NCBI GenBank assembly: GCA_024734495.1 | Contig: JALMQS010000891.1 | Span: 434,001 to 498,000, forward strand | Reading direction: 5' to 3' | DNA length: 64,000 bases | From: Forficula auricularia | Lineage: Eukaryota > Arthropoda > Insecta > Dermaptera > Forficulidae | In this document: piece after piece, positions 11,195 to 21,945 of the stretch | How positions within the stretch are numbered: position 1 is the first letter of the stretch | Layout of the letters: each line of letters opens with the position of its first letter | The notes under the pieces: model-generated | The model's input: the letters and a program-made list of their open reading frames with translations, nothing else | Database searches by the model: none | What the model was told of the DNA's origin: nothing | Made by a program: the position numbers and the translations under genes

Positions 11195-11382
11195 CTAGTA
11201 CATTAAGTTGAGAAAATAGTAGATCTCTCAACTTAATTATTCTTATATATATATATATATATGTATAACCAAACTTCTTGAGGATACAAATTCTCTTTTA
11301 AATAGGTGTTGGTTTTATTCTTTTTGTCAGAAAAACTCATTTTTATCTTTTATTTTTCTTTATTTTATTTCTATTGTTACCA

Positions 11383-11421
11383 GGAACGTTTCGACATTTT
11401 AAATATGTCATCATCGTCTAA
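11383..11421 (-). ncRNA. Broken hammerhead in left arm
   Basis: Complement of the motif at 11561, with stem II and GAAAC kept but the core reading CGATGA, a lost base. Probably inactive. Confidence 0.5.
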
Positions 11422-11560
11422 AACATTTCAATCATTACACAATTTATATACACTGACAATTTCTCATCAAACAACAACAAGTCAAAAATTATTTTTGAGT
11501 TGTTGTTATGTGATGAGAAATTGTCATTGTAAATAAATTGTGTAATGATTGAAATGTTTT

Positions 11561-11600
11561 AGGCTGATGATGACATATTTGAAAATGTCGAAACGTTCCT
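11561..11600 (+). ncRNA. Hammerhead ribozyme motif
   Basis: CTGATGA (11564-11570), one extra T, stem II GACAT/ATGTC, then GAAAC and GTT with predicted cleavage after 11597. Stem I is AGG/CCT. Stem III is only ACGT, which is self-complementary and would work between two molecules. Confidence 0.7.
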
Positions 11601-11785
11601 GGGTAACAATAAAATAAAATAAAGAAAAATAAAAGATAAAAATCAGTTTTTCTGTCAAAAAAGAATAAAACCAACACCTATTTAATAGAGAATTTTGTAT
11701 CCTCAAGAAGTTTGGTTATACCTATATATATATATATATCTCAGAATAACTAATCGAGAGATCTACTATTTTCTCAACTCAATTA

Positions 11786-11875
11786 TTCTTGGCGAATTTA
11801 ATTTGGCTACACACTAGATTTCACTACTTTTTCGAAATTGGCCTGTTTTTTCACAGAATGTTTTGGTTGTGAATT
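11786..11875 (-). repeat. Right arm of the inverted pair with 9286-9371
   Basis: Matches 9286-9371 in inverted orientation. It is followed by a fragment of the TTTACCATAC family. Confidence 0.7.
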
Positions 11876-12600
11876 CTCTGCTTTTTGTAAGCTCTGAGGA
11901 AGCCTGTTGGTCCAAAGGGCTAGAATTTTCATTTTTGACCCCCCCCCCCATTTTCGGTGGTTAGTTTTTGCATTTCTAGCCTTCTGGGGCCCCACAGAAT
12001 AAGTATACACACAATTTGGTTGAGTTTGGTCCAACGGGCTATAATTTTTATTTTAGACCCTCCACCCCATTTTGAAGGGGTTGAAAGATAGAAAGTTTGG
12101 ATTTTTGAAATTTTTCCTTTGTTTCTGTCCCAATCTCTGCTGAGATGATTGGAAGTACCCTAGAGGTTTTAATGACCTGTCAGTGAGTGAGTGAGTGCCC
12201 AAATTAGCTATTTTCTCAGGTCTATCCATTTCTTAGAATTTATTAAACCTATATATTATTGAAATTTGGTACTCTCTTCAAGATGGATTACATAATTACA
12301 TGTGTATAATTTTAGCTCTGTATCTCAAATGGATTCCGAGCTGCAGGTGGGTCGAAATTGGCTCGAAATGGTTCGTGTAAATAGCGTGCAGCGTGTACGG
12401 CCAAGCCAAAATGCTCGAACTTGGCCTGCGCACCCTGTGCGCTTTGATTTAATGATAAATTTCCAAAAAACATGATTTTACCAAAAAATGAACTTAGATC
12501 GTCTTAGAACGATTTGTTTTTAATAAAAAAAAATTACCTCGCGTTTTTTCATCAAAAGGGATCTTTTTAGGGGGGTTGTAAAAATTTAATTTTTAACCAC
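11876..12600 (-). repeat. TTTACCATAC-family fragment and inverted repeat copy
   Basis: 11880-12080 holds two interior units of the TTTACCATAC family in minus orientation (GGTTGAGTTTGGTCC near 12017). 12230-12600 is the inverted partner of 8640-8990. A GAGTGAGTGAGTG run is at 12184. No frames. Confidence 0.5.
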
Positions 12601-13317
12601 CAATCTAGTGTTCTTCTATTTATTATTTATGATTGATATCTTCTGCTAAAATCAAGAGGCTTTCATTAATTCCTCCCATTTCCTTTCTCACCATCAGAGC
12701 TTGAAATTGGATCTCTTAGGCAAGTGCCTATATTTTCGACATCACGCGAGCATTCTTTACCCTTGATATCGCAAGTTCAAGTTCATCGGAGTCCATTTAA
12801 GCTTTGTACGAATTTTTATTTATTTGTTTTGTTTTTTTTATTTTGACACATGTTTGAAATTCTCTCATATTTACGTCAAAGAGAGAAAAACTGCTGAATA
12901 GGAATTTCTTTTTCGACGTTCCTCTTCGCGTGGAGAGAAAAATTCTCTTGATTGTAATTTAAACTCCTAGGTAGGCTATCGTTTTCAAGACGACATTTAA
13001 ACTGTCGTTAACATATTTTGAAGAATTTTTTTTCTTTTTGATAAATATTATATTATGATGTGATAACAAATATCTTAGGTAGTCATATTCTCCAATTGCA
13101 GGATGTCAAATATTATCTTTTCTCTCTCTCGCTCTTTCTTTTCTAATGTTATTAAACCTGAAAAAATAAACAAGATATCTTTTTTGCAACTAAGCTGAAA
13201 TTCTCCAAATTTCTTAATTACAAATAGTGTACCTACAATATGCGCCATTCCACACCTAAACAAACAATAATTTGAAAAAATTGAATATTTGATTTGCTTG
13301 ATTTCTCAACATTTTTT
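12601..13317. other. Intronic stretch, nothing recognised
   Basis: AT-rich with a purine/pyrimidine-biased TCTCTCTC segment near 13120. No open frame of note. Confidence 0.4.
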
Positions 13318-13964
13318 TACTTTACCATACATGTTAAAATAAATGGGTTGGGTCAAGTATTGTAATCGTGCATAAAAAAAGTGTTTTTTTTCTTATTTTT
13401 TTCGAAATATCTCAAAAACGGTTAAAACTATTTTGATTAAAAAAATTGAGCAAAACCATGACATTTCGCTCTACAAGAAAGCTCTAATAGGTGAACATCG
13501 AAAAAATTATATTTTTCGAGATAATAATTGTTTTGTCAAAATGTCTGTTAGTCTGTCTGGTTGTCTGGTTGTCTGTGCGTTAACAAATTTTTGTGGACGA
13601 GCTATCTCAAAAACTAGTTTGAATATCGAAACCAAATTTCACACGTAGTTTTTGTCCATTGAGATTAAGAGCTGATTTGATTTTAAACTCAACCAAATTT
13701 TGTATACATAATCAGTGCACCACCAGAAGTCTAAAAATGCAAAAACTAACCTCCCAAAACGGGGAGGAGGGGGGTGCAGGGTCAAAAAATAAAAATCTTG
13801 TCCATTTACCAAATTCAACCAAATTTTGTATACATAATCAGTGGGACCCCAGAAGTATAAAAATGCAAAAACTAACCCCCCCCTACATGATTAGAAATGA
13901 TTTTAGGGGCTAGGTTGTATGGTAAAGTCAAATGGATGGCCACATCAGAACACTTCAGCTTATT
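13318..13964 (+). mobile_element. TTTACCATAC-bounded repeat, copy 2
   Basis: Same layout as the copy at 7708: left TTTACCATAC, a middle with two CCAAATTTTGTATACATAAT units, and right TGTATGGTAAAGTC then GGATGGCCACATCAGAACAC. Confidence 0.6.
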
Positions 13965-14248
13965 GTACTTTATGTACAAAAATTCTAAGTAAATTTACAA
14001 ATTTTTTCAACAACTACTTTTTTTAAACTTTTTTATCAATAACTTCTTGAAAAATGCCCCAATATTAGATCATTTTTTCACAGTTTCACGCCTATCCCCT
14101 GTTCACGGTTTATCGTTGTGATACGGGAGACCATGTATACTTTTAAGTATTTTTTTTTATAAATGATTTTAACTTTTAGAAAGGTTAATAAAAATTGTAT
14201 AATTTTAACGACTCTGATATTACTGCATTATATCCAAATTTTTCCTTA

Positions 14249-14394
14249 GGCCAGTCGTCCACTGGAAGCTATATCGTTCTATGGAAATGAAGCGCGACAA
14301 TGGGCGAATACTCTATTTACTAAATACTACTACTAATACTACTCTACTCCATTTCCGTAGCGCGTTGTCGCTTCCAGTGGACGACTTGGGTTAA
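14249..14394. mobile_element. MITE with CCAGTCGTCCACTGG ends
   Basis: The left end CCAGTCGTCCACTGGAAGC is repeated inverted on the right (GCTTCCAGTGGACGACTTGG). Flanks of TTAG and TTAA hint at a TTAA target, but this is weak. The middle is a run of ACTACT-like bases. Confidence 0.6.
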
Positions 14395-14574
14395 TGTGTC
14401 AATTACTGGTACTTTCGCCCCATTGCCTAAGCTAAATTTACAAATAAACTATAGGGTCTAGAGCTGTAGAGGTAGTGAAAATAATTAGTTGTAGGCCTCA
14501 AAATAGAATATAATAATAAAACTAAGATACGAGAGTTCACAAAAAAGAAATAAAACAAAATTGAGTTTTGAATT

Positions 14575-14609
14575 CGATATATTTCGAGTTAGCCCATCAT
14601 CAGGAGTCT
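14575..14609 (-). ncRNA. Hammerhead ribozyme motif
   Basis: Core CTGATGA, extra T, a short stem II GGG/CTC with a wobble pair, then GAAA and ATATATC. Stem III is the self-complementary ATATAT. Stem I is weak (2 bp). Confidence 0.5.
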
Positions 14610-14675
14610 AAGAAAACTGATTACAAATTCTTACTTGTAAAACTATTTTTCCAATATGTAATCAGTTTTCTTAGA

Positions 14676-14711
14676 CTCCTGATGATGGACTAACCCCCGA
14701 AATATATCGAA
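14676..14711 (+). ncRNA. Hammerhead ribozyme motif
   Basis: Partner of the minus-strand copy: CTGATGA at 14679-14685, extra T, stem II with one substitution, GAAA at 14699-14702, then TATATC. Confidence 0.5.
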
Positions 14712-14834
14712 TTCAAAACTCAATTTGTTTTATTTCTTTTTGTGAAACCTACCTCGTATCTTAGTTTTATTATTATATTAAAATGTTTCACCTAGAACCA
14801 ACACCGAACTCCTTAAAAGTTACTCAAAATAGAA

Positions 14835-15138
14835 CTCCGCCTGGGGTCTCTCAAATGCTAAGTCCGCCACTGCTCTAAGCCAGATTTGGAGCACATTTTG
14901 CATACTTACTTGAAATGTCATAAAACATAAATGATTACGAACTAATGAACAATATATTACTTTTTACGAGGAGGTTAAGTTCAAATATTGCCTGAGGAAG
15001 GAGAAAAATATACTGCGAAACGTGGCAACATTTTGAAAATGTAACTTCTAATTTTATTTCAAGTCCATCAAGTACCCAATAACCAGCCACAAAGATAAAT
15101 GATTATAAATTTGATTTTGATACGAGAAGGGGGGACAA
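14835..15138. other. Intronic stretch near exon 1 donor
   Basis: Mostly unrecognised. At 14997-15025 the plus strand has CCTGAGGAAGGAG and then GCGAAACGTGG, which resembles a decayed hammerhead without a clear stem II. Confidence 0.35.
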
Positions 15139-15144
15139 ACTTAC

Positions 15145-15543
15145 ATACGCAACAAATGAGTTGTCCGGTTCCTCCTGGACAAAGATCCGCCGTTTTTTCC
15201 GCCTCTACGATTGCACTCTCTCCTGGAGTAACAAACACCGTCTCGGTTGCCCCCACCGGCGATGCATCGCTCCCCCAAAGACATTTCCTCAAGCTCCGTT
15301 TGATAAGGTAAAGCGTATACCTCGCCCTCGACTTCGCCATGCTCCACATCCAAGTGATTCGAGATCTCGTCTTCCTCGAAGTCGTCGTCGTCTTTTGGAA
15401 TCTTAACCGGACGAAAGCCCGCTCGTTTCGGCGGATTTGGCGTAGTCGTCGTCTTAGGTTCATCATCTAGCTCTACTTCTAGTATAATTGCCGACGTGGA
15501 ATTCTCATCATCGTCACAGACTATCCCCTCAAAGAGCAATAAC
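15145..15543 (-). CDS. CUB-domain protein, exon 1 of those visible
   Basis: The exon encodes LLLFEGIVCDDDEN, an acidic stretch DDDDFEEDE, and a cysteine-rich end with GERCIAGGGNRDGVC, YSRREC and then CPGGTGQLICCV. Insect CUB proteins often open with such an acidic, low-complexity part and a small cysteine cluster before the CUB domain. The acceptor is TTTTTGCTAG and the donor GTAAGT is strong. The exon is 399 nt; the reading frame breaks at a TTT run (15181-15183). A length of 398 would restore both the CPGG frame and the phase-1 exit that the next exon needs. Whether this is an assembly indel or a real mutation cannot be told here. Confidence 0.78.
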
Positions 15544-15623
15544 CTAGCAAAAATAATAAGACATTTTTTAAAAATATAAAAAACAATAAAACAATTGTGC
15601 AGGCAACTCTGACTTTCACTTAC

Positions 15624-15644
15624 CCATTCTTTGATAATAAACAT
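15624..15644 (-). CDS. Candidate first coding exon of the CUB gene
   Basis: On the minus strand, ATG starts seven codons (MFIIKEW) that end at a strong GTAAGT donor, 80 nt from the acceptor of the next exon. The phase is off by one. A single G less in the GGG at the donor would give phase 2 and join to LLLFEGIVC. The signal peptide would be unusually charged, and a Helitron end lies just upstream, so the true first exon may be elsewhere. Confidence 0.3.
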
Positions 15645-15669
15645 CACTTAATATTTTAATATTTACATA

Positions 15670-16437
15670 CGAGCTTTTCGTGCGTGCCTTCGGCACGCCC
15701 TCGAAGCTCGGCCCTCCGGGCTGGTGCCCTGGCGGGCAGCGTCTCGGTCCAAAAATTTTATTCCTCTTAAAAAACCACACTCCAAATGTATACCCGTAAA
15801 CTACCGAAAATACATCGTCTCTTAAAAGTTTCGCCTCTTTAATTTTTGAGTGGCGGGGGGGGGGGGGAGGAATAATTATGAATATATTTAAATTTAAATT
15901 TCATTTTTCCTTTTTCAAAACAAAAACAATGAAACGATTTATGAACTGCAAAAAATTCGCTTGCTGAATCATGGAAATTATTCAAATTTACTCGGTTCAA
16001 TTAATTTAATTAATTACAAAAAATATATTTAATGTTTCTTAATTTAAAATGAATTCGGAGTCTTTCATTTTAAAATTACAATTATATTTCAAATTTGCCT
16101 GGTTAATGAAAATCGATTGGAGCCATCAGTTTAAAATCCGAGCTGACAATTATATTTCAAATTTGCCTCGTTAATTAATATATATTTAATGTTTCTTAAT
16201 TTAAAATCTATTGGTGTTTTTTCATTTTCATTCGAGCTCAAATGAATACAATATTATCTCGACACAAAGTCTAAATCAAAAATTTATAGTTTTAGTAACA
16301 GAAATCATGGTATATATATTAATCGTTAGATTGGTCTGGTGGTTAAAACTAATGACCTTAGTTCGTAGGTTCGATTCTAGGCAAGAGGAATTTTTTTAGA
16401 GAAATTTCTCTTAGCGTTGTTACAAATTAATCTCAGA
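15670..16437 (-). mobile_element. Helitron-like element carrying a tRNA-like segment, copy 1
   Basis: On the minus strand it starts TCTGAGATTAATTTGTAAC and ends in the hairpin CGAGCTTCG, GGCGTGCC GAA GGCACGC, CGAAAAGCTCG followed by T. Just inside the 5' end, on the opposite strand, is a tRNA-like stretch (16338-16395) with TGGTCTGGTGGTT and the B box GGTTCGATTCT. A 13-G run is at about 15848. No Rep or helicase frame. Confidence 0.6.
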
Positions 16438-16447
16438 CAAATATATA

Positions 16448-16855
16448 TAGTATATGAAATTCTGGTCCCTAAACCGCTGTCAGGAATCTTTTTATGAGAA
16501 GGAATTAAGAACCAAGAACTTTGAATTACAAATCGTTATTTTATGCTCCAATAACAATTCACTTTCCGAACGTTGCATAGAGAATGGATAATTAAACAGT
16601 ACCTAATATTTATTGATTCGTATAATTTTGTTTTAAAACTATGGGCGGATTAAAATAGATATATTTATACCTACCTAGATTCATCATATGAAGAATAATA
16701 AACTCAACAAATTAAATTTAAGTAATAAAGCCATTAATCTCGTTCATAATTAATCATCCTTTCTGTTGATATATTAAAAAATAATTAGCGTAAGTTTAAG
16801 CTTTGAGTTCAGTGATTAATATAACTATATGAAAAAAACTACAAATTTTTTCTAT
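16448..16855. other. AT-rich stretch, nothing recognised
   Basis: No frame or repeat end seen. Confidence 0.4.
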
Positions 16856-17112
16856 AAAAACAGTCTTCAAACGTTTATTGAAATACGATACTTTTCTTCA
16901 GAATTTCTCCCTTTATCAAGGAATTTTTAGAAATTTTAAACAAGAAACAAGTTGCTTTATGAAATGAATTTACAACACTGTGCTGCTTTATATTTATTTT
17001 TAAAAAGTAACTTTTTTTTTATTTTTTAAAAATCCTAGAAATTCCATTGATAAAGGAGAAATTCTTTTGAAACGTTTGATATTTCAATAAACGTCTGAAG
17101 GTTATTTTTGTT
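16856..17112. repeat. Foldback with decayed hammerhead sequences
   Basis: Inverted arms at about 16856-16940 and 17030-17112. Both read TTGATAAAG, a GGAGAAATTCT block and GAAACGTTTGATATTTC (or close). Compared with the intact hammerheads, C3 is T and G8 is A. The same sequence is at 1169-1245 and, in part, at 33270-33320. Confidence 0.5.
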
Positions 17113-17253
17113 ATTAAAAATAACTCGTGGATTCTAGAGGAGAATATATTTAATTATAAAATTTTTTTTTCTTTACAATAATGTAAACTGAATTAGATGA
17201 AGGAGGAGGTATCAGCCAAATTTGGAATCACTGGTTTCAATAAAACACCTTTA

Positions 17254-17297
17254 ATAAAACGTTTCGGCCTGAATTTATTTGGCCATCTTCAGTTAAT
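17254..17297 (-). ncRNA. Hammerhead ribozyme motif, solitary
   Basis: On the minus strand: CTGAAGA, extra T, stem II GGCC/GGCC, GAAAC, GTT. Stem I TAA/TTA. Stem III ACGT. It has no inverted partner nearby. Confidence 0.6.
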
Positions 17298-17423
17298 TAG
17301 GAGTTATACACAAAATTCCGGTACACATATGAGATCGAACCAAGCCTTGTCAAAAATAAAATTTTTTAGCTTCATGTAAATTTATAACGTGCCTGGACCC
17401 AAAAGTTTCAGAACTTTAATTCT

Positions 17424-17764
17424 GATGAAAATCGATTGGAGCCATCAGTTTAAAATCCGCGCTGACAATTATATTTCAAATTTGCCTCGTTAATTAATAT
17501 ATATTTAATGTTTCTTAATTTAAAATCTATTGGTGTTTTTTCATTTTCATTCTAGTTCAAATGAATACAATATTATCTCGACACAAAGTCTAAATCAAAA
17601 ATATATAGTTTTAGTAACAGAAATCAAGTTACAAATATTAATGTTGCAATGGTGTAATCGCTAGAGCTAATGCCCATAGTTCAAGAGTTCGTCGGTTCGA
17701 TTCTAGGCAAGAGCGTAATGTTTTTAGTGAAATCTCTCTAAGCGTTGTTACAAATTAATCTAGA
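17424..17764 (-). mobile_element. Helitron-like element with tRNA-like segment, truncated copy
   Basis: It matches the 5' half of the copies at 15670 and 22039, including the tRNA-like part at 17646-17708 (TGGTGTAATCGCTAGAGC, B box GGTTCGATTCT). The 3' half with the hairpin is missing. The tRNA-like part is more complete here than in copy 1. Confidence 0.55.
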
Positions 17765-18105
17765 CATATATATATATATTATTCATTATTATATTCATTA
17801 TTATATTCACATATTATTAATAGTATTCATGCAGGGTTCATTTGCTTCTTTCATTTTCAATTCTACATATTTTGATAATTCAATTGAGATTTCTTTTATA
17901 AATTTTTCATCCTGCCATGATAATATCATTCACGTATAAGCCAAATATAGCAAATTCATTATTTTTTTCAATTTTATACACACAAGGGGCACAGTCCATT
18001 TCTTTAAATTTGATTTCTTTTAATATTTGATCTATTTTCTTATACCACCATCTTCCTGATTGTGGTAATCCGTAAAGACTCTAACAATTTACAAACCATA
18101 TTATT
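17765..18105. other. AT-rich stretch, nothing recognised
   Basis: TA and TTA runs; no frame or repeat end. Confidence 0.4.
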
Positions 18106-18116
18106 ATTATTTATAT

Positions 18117-19018
18117 AAGGTCAGGTGGGGTAACTGGGCCAGCTTCTTTTGTTTTCCCAAGGATAGTACTCCATATTTTTGGCTATAACTAAGCTTCCTC
18201 ACAATTTATAGATCTCGTGACTATATTAATTGAAAGATGAAATTTTCTTCAAATAATCATGATACTTTCAACTTTTGATTATTCAAAATTTTGGAATTAT
18301 CTTAAGTTGAATGTAAAGTTTTGCGGTTGGCCCAGTTAAACGCGTTGTGGGGTAATTGGACCAGCCCAGCCTATTTGCTGTTTTTTTAATTTTTAACATC
18401 TTTTGAGCAGTTGGACATGTTCCCCTATTCCTCAAGGCCCTGGCCGTAGGTAGAATTAGTCTCATTTGTATATGGATTAAAAATAATCAAAGATGTAAGC
18501 GATTCGGGGTAATTGGGCCCTGACTAGGCTGGCCCAGTTGCACCAAGACCTCTATTTTTTTATTCTATTGAATTTTTTAATGTAGATAAGTTTAAACGCT
18601 AAGTATAATTTTTAAAATCGATTTTTATTACAGAAAATTCAAAAAAAAGTATCATAAATCAAACAACTAAACAAAATAATTTCATTTTACCCATTGAAAC
18701 AAAGTTATATAAGTTCCTTATGCTTAAGAAAGCCTTAATTAAGTACTTACTCAAGTCTCAATATTTTCAAGGAACTGGGTAAGGCAACTAGGTAAGAAGT
18801 AAGCACATAACTTGGTAAATAAATAAATAAGTAATTAACTTAATTAAGTACTTAAGTATAAAATAAACTTAAAGAAATTCTCTAATTCAGGAACACTGAA
18901 AATTTCCCACCAATATGAAAAAGTGAATTGCGCTAAAAAATGCTGTTAAATTAAAAAGCTCTGGGGTTACAGGACCTCTGGCCCAGTTACCCCGGCCCCA
19001 GTTACCCCACCTGACCTT
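18117..19018. mobile_element. MULE-like non-autonomous element
   Basis: Inverted ends AAGGTCAGGTGGGGTAACTG and its complement, flanked by an 11-bp direct repeat ATTATTTATAT (18106-18116 and 19019-19029). Because the repeat is AT-only, the true duplication could be 9-11 bp, in the MULE range. Inside, GGCCCAGTTA-type motifs recur several times in both directions near the ends. No transposase frame. Confidence 0.65.
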
Positions 19019-19029
19019 ATTATTTATAT

Positions 19030-19961
19030 CACAATGAATAACATTTTGAATATAACTATCGTGTTCATTTGATTTTACCTATTTAATAAATCTTAAAATA
19101 ATTACCTAAATATATTTGTTTGTTTATTTTCAACAATTGATTGAATAAATAAATATTACTTAATTTTACTAATAATTAGTTTTTTAAACAATTATTTTTG
19201 CGTTTTAATATATTTTTGTTCATTTTTAAATTAGTTTCTCATTTGTATTAAATATATGATATCTCATTCATGTGTCGTCATCTGCAGTCAATAAAATAAC
19301 TAGTTTACATTTCTCGGGGATTTATTGATTTTGAGATATCGTTACCATTGATACATATCCTTAAATACATATTTGTAAGTGCAGACAATATCTGAATATG
19401 GTGTTATTGTCTTCAGAGAATCTTGGAAATGATCTGGTGAAAGCTTGGACTTCGAATTATTAGGTAGGTATATAAGATAGAAGTTCGAATAAGTGAAATT
19501 AAAATGATTAATTTGTAATTACTAACTTTTTTATCTAACTTGTTTTCAGTTTCAAATATCTGGTTCAATTTCGACCCATTCTCTACACATACCTGATCGA
19601 CTTGAAATTTTTCATACAAACATAAATCTGAAGGCAATACCTAATTCAAGTTGATTTCAACTCGAGATTCTGATCGGGCACGGATTCTTATATTATCCGA
19701 CAACCTCAGCATAATACCTAATTATCTTGGGAAAATTCTCAGTAAGTAGAAATTACCCTAAAGTCGATTTCTCCCCATCTTTTCTTATTCAGAGATTTTC
19801 ATTTTCAAATATCTCCAGAAATATGAATTTCTATGGACAGGTTATTAATATTAGGTAGATTTGTTACACTTTCCAATTCAACTTCAAAATAGGGATTTTT
19901 TTAAAAAGGATTCTTTTATTTCGAAATGTACCTATTAAAAAGTAGAAAAAAACAAACATTT
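19030..19961. other. AT-rich stretch, nothing recognised
   Basis: A 74-codon minus frame at 19413-19637 shows no recognisable motif and is probably chance. Confidence 0.4.
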
Positions 19962-20612
19962 TTGACGTGACAACGTCTTATAATTCGATGGAGCCGGCTG
20001 CACGCACGAAAAAACATGACTCATGCGGCGTTACCTCGCTCTGAGGCGTTCCATTTAAGGCTTGAAGTGCAAGCGAGAGCGCGGAACGAGCGACAAAGAT
20101 TGAGGCGGGCTTTTTAAAAGCTACAGTTACAAAAATTTTAATGATGTTTCCAAATTTTAAATTTTAAATTTAAGATTTATGAACAATAATTTAATCACAG
20201 TTTATTCTTATAATAAATTATTCAAAATTATTACTTTTTTACAACAAATTACAATTAAATTTGCAAAAATAATTAAGTAACTAATTGAACAACAACTTTT
20301 ATTCAGTTTACTTGCTGAAAGAAATAATGTCAATACAAAATTTATTATTATAAAATAATAAAATCAAAAATTAAATTTTAACAGTCGAGTAGAAATTTAA
20401 ACAATAAATTTTATTCAAGTATTTTGTAAATTTAAAATGATTTTCTGAACGAAGAATTTTATGAAAAAAATCGGTTGTCTGTAAAGTCGGTTTACTGACG
20501 ATAGTTGAACGTGACAACGTCATAAGAAAATACCATTCCATCAGTATTTTCTTATGACGTTGTCACGTTCAACTATCGTCAGTAAACCGACTTTACAGAC
20601 AACCGATTTTTT
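19962..20612 (+). mobile_element. End-hairpin element, copy B (complete)
   Basis: It begins in a T run, then GACGTGACAACGTCTTATAA, a GC-rich block to 20115, an AT-rich interior and a 3' hairpin (20468-20611, arms about 66 nt). The hairpin tip contains CGTGACAACGTCATAAG in both orientations, like the 5' end. No TIR and no target duplication; both ends abut T. Helentron-type non-autonomous elements have similar short inverted repeats plus a 3' hairpin and insert at TT, so I suggest but do not claim that class. Confidence 0.7.
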
Positions 20613-20948
20613 TCTTTAAGTACCGACATAACGTCTATACTCATATAACTAAAAATAAAATCGTAGGGTATTTTAACATATGACTAAATTAAAATTGGAG
20701 GAAAAAGTGAAACTTTTTCAAGATTCACTACTCTGTTTGCAAATTTAATATTTTGTTATCTAGAGCCAAAAGACCGTTCCTAAAATATTAAAAATTAAGA
20801 AATTAATCTCTACTAGTCTGAAACAGGTCATCCTTGCAATGCCTTAGCTTTAAAGAAAGAAGGATGTTTCTAGACATGCCTCTTTACTCATTTTCCTCGA
20901 TTAGATTCTAATGAAAAAAATCGCCCATCCTCACATTTATTAAATAAT
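20613..20948. other. Spacer between two end-hairpin elements
   Basis: AT-rich, no features recognised. The two flanking elements are inverted relative to each other. Confidence 0.4.
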
Positions 20949-21519
20949 AAAAAAAATCGGTTGTCTGTAAAGTCGGTTTACTGACGATAGTTGAACGTGA
21001 CAACGTCATAAGAAAATACTGATGGAATGGTATTTTCTTATGTTTTAAATTTACAAAATACTTGAATAAAATTTATTGTTTAAATTTCTACTCGACTGTT
21101 AAAATTTAATTTTTGATTTTATTATTTTATAATTATAAATTTTGTATTGACATTATTTCTTTCAGCAAGTAAACTGAATAAAAGTTGTTGTTCAATTAGT
21201 TACTTAATTATTTTTGCAAATTTAATTGTAATTTGTTGTAAAAAAGTAATAATTTTGAATAATTTATTATAAGAATAAACTGTGATTAAATTATTGTTCA
21301 TAAATCTTAAATTTTAAATTTTAAATTTGGAAACATCATTAAAATTTTTGTAACTGTAGCTTTTAAAAAGCCCGCCTCAATCTTTGTCGCTCGTCCCGCG
21401 CTCTCGCTTGCACTTCAAGCCTTAAATGGAACGCCTCAGAGCGAGGTAACGCCGCATGAGTCATGTTTTTTCGTGCGTGCAGCAGGCTCCATCGAATTAT
21501 AAGACGTTGTCACGTCAAA
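20949..21519 (-). mobile_element. End-hairpin element, copy C (hairpin half deleted)
   Basis: Inverted relative to copy B. One hairpin arm and the start of the second remain; the junction at about 21040 jumps directly into the body. The 5' end (right side) is intact through GACGTTGTCACGTC. Within the remaining hairpin the loop is inverted (CTGATGGAATGG). Confidence 0.65.
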
Positions 21520-21678
21520 AAAATTGAAAATTTAATTACGCTAGAGACGCCTTTAAATACGAAATTAATAATAAACTTAAATTATTTTGATTATTTATGT
21601 CCATCGATTAAATTATTAAAGTTTTTATATAGGTACATAAGGATCTATATCTTTTATGCAGATAATTTATATTTTATT

Positions 21679-21716
21679 TCCAATGTTTCGTCAACTTTGT
21701 TGACTTCTTCAGGGCT
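21679..21716 (-). ncRNA. Hammerhead ribozyme motif
   Basis: CTGAAGA, extra A, stem II GTCAAC/GTTGAC, GAAAC, then ATT. It pairs with the copy at 21946. One base differs at the cleavage side. Confidence 0.65.
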
Positions 21717-21945
21717 CAAATAGTTAACTTCCCTGCATATTTGTCATTTTGATAATTATTCTTTCTTGTAAACATATAGTAGGAAGCATCAACATCAATT
21801 AGATTGAAAAAAAATTTCAATTGAATTTGAAGTTTTAAAAAAGAAAACGTTTTCAATCTGATTGATGTTGATGACTTGCATTGATATGTTTAATAAGAAA
21901 GAATAATTATCAAAATGACAAATATGCAGGGAAGTAACTATTTGA

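Larger units (their letters stand above)
11205..11785. mobile_element. Foldback with hammerheads, beside mariner
   Basis: Arms of about 270 nt pair over nearly their full length around 11475. Each arm carries a hammerhead site; the right one (11561-11600) is intact in core and the left one is broken. A tentative target duplication is TTAATTATTCTT (11233-11244) against TCAATTATTCTT (11779-11790), 11 of 12 matching. This suggests a Penelope-like terminal unit. Confidence 0.7.
14509..14822. mobile_element. Hammerhead foldback unit with 12-bp duplication
   Basis: The target duplication CTCAAAATAGAA is perfect (14497-14508 and 14823-14834). Arms of about 110 nt (14515-14630 and 14660-14775) each carry a hammerhead. 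The right arm continues into a unique tail of about 45 nt, as in the unit at 60347. The tail resembles 25030-25080. Confidence 0.8.
3153..15144 (-). other. Intron of about 12 kb in the CUB gene
   Basis: It is bounded by GTAAGT at 15144 and TATAG at 3153 on the minus strand. It holds a pogo-like element, a Helitron, two members of the TTTACCATAC family, a dead mariner, MITEs and two hammerhead foldbacks. No further exon of the gene was found inside it. Confidence 0.75.
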
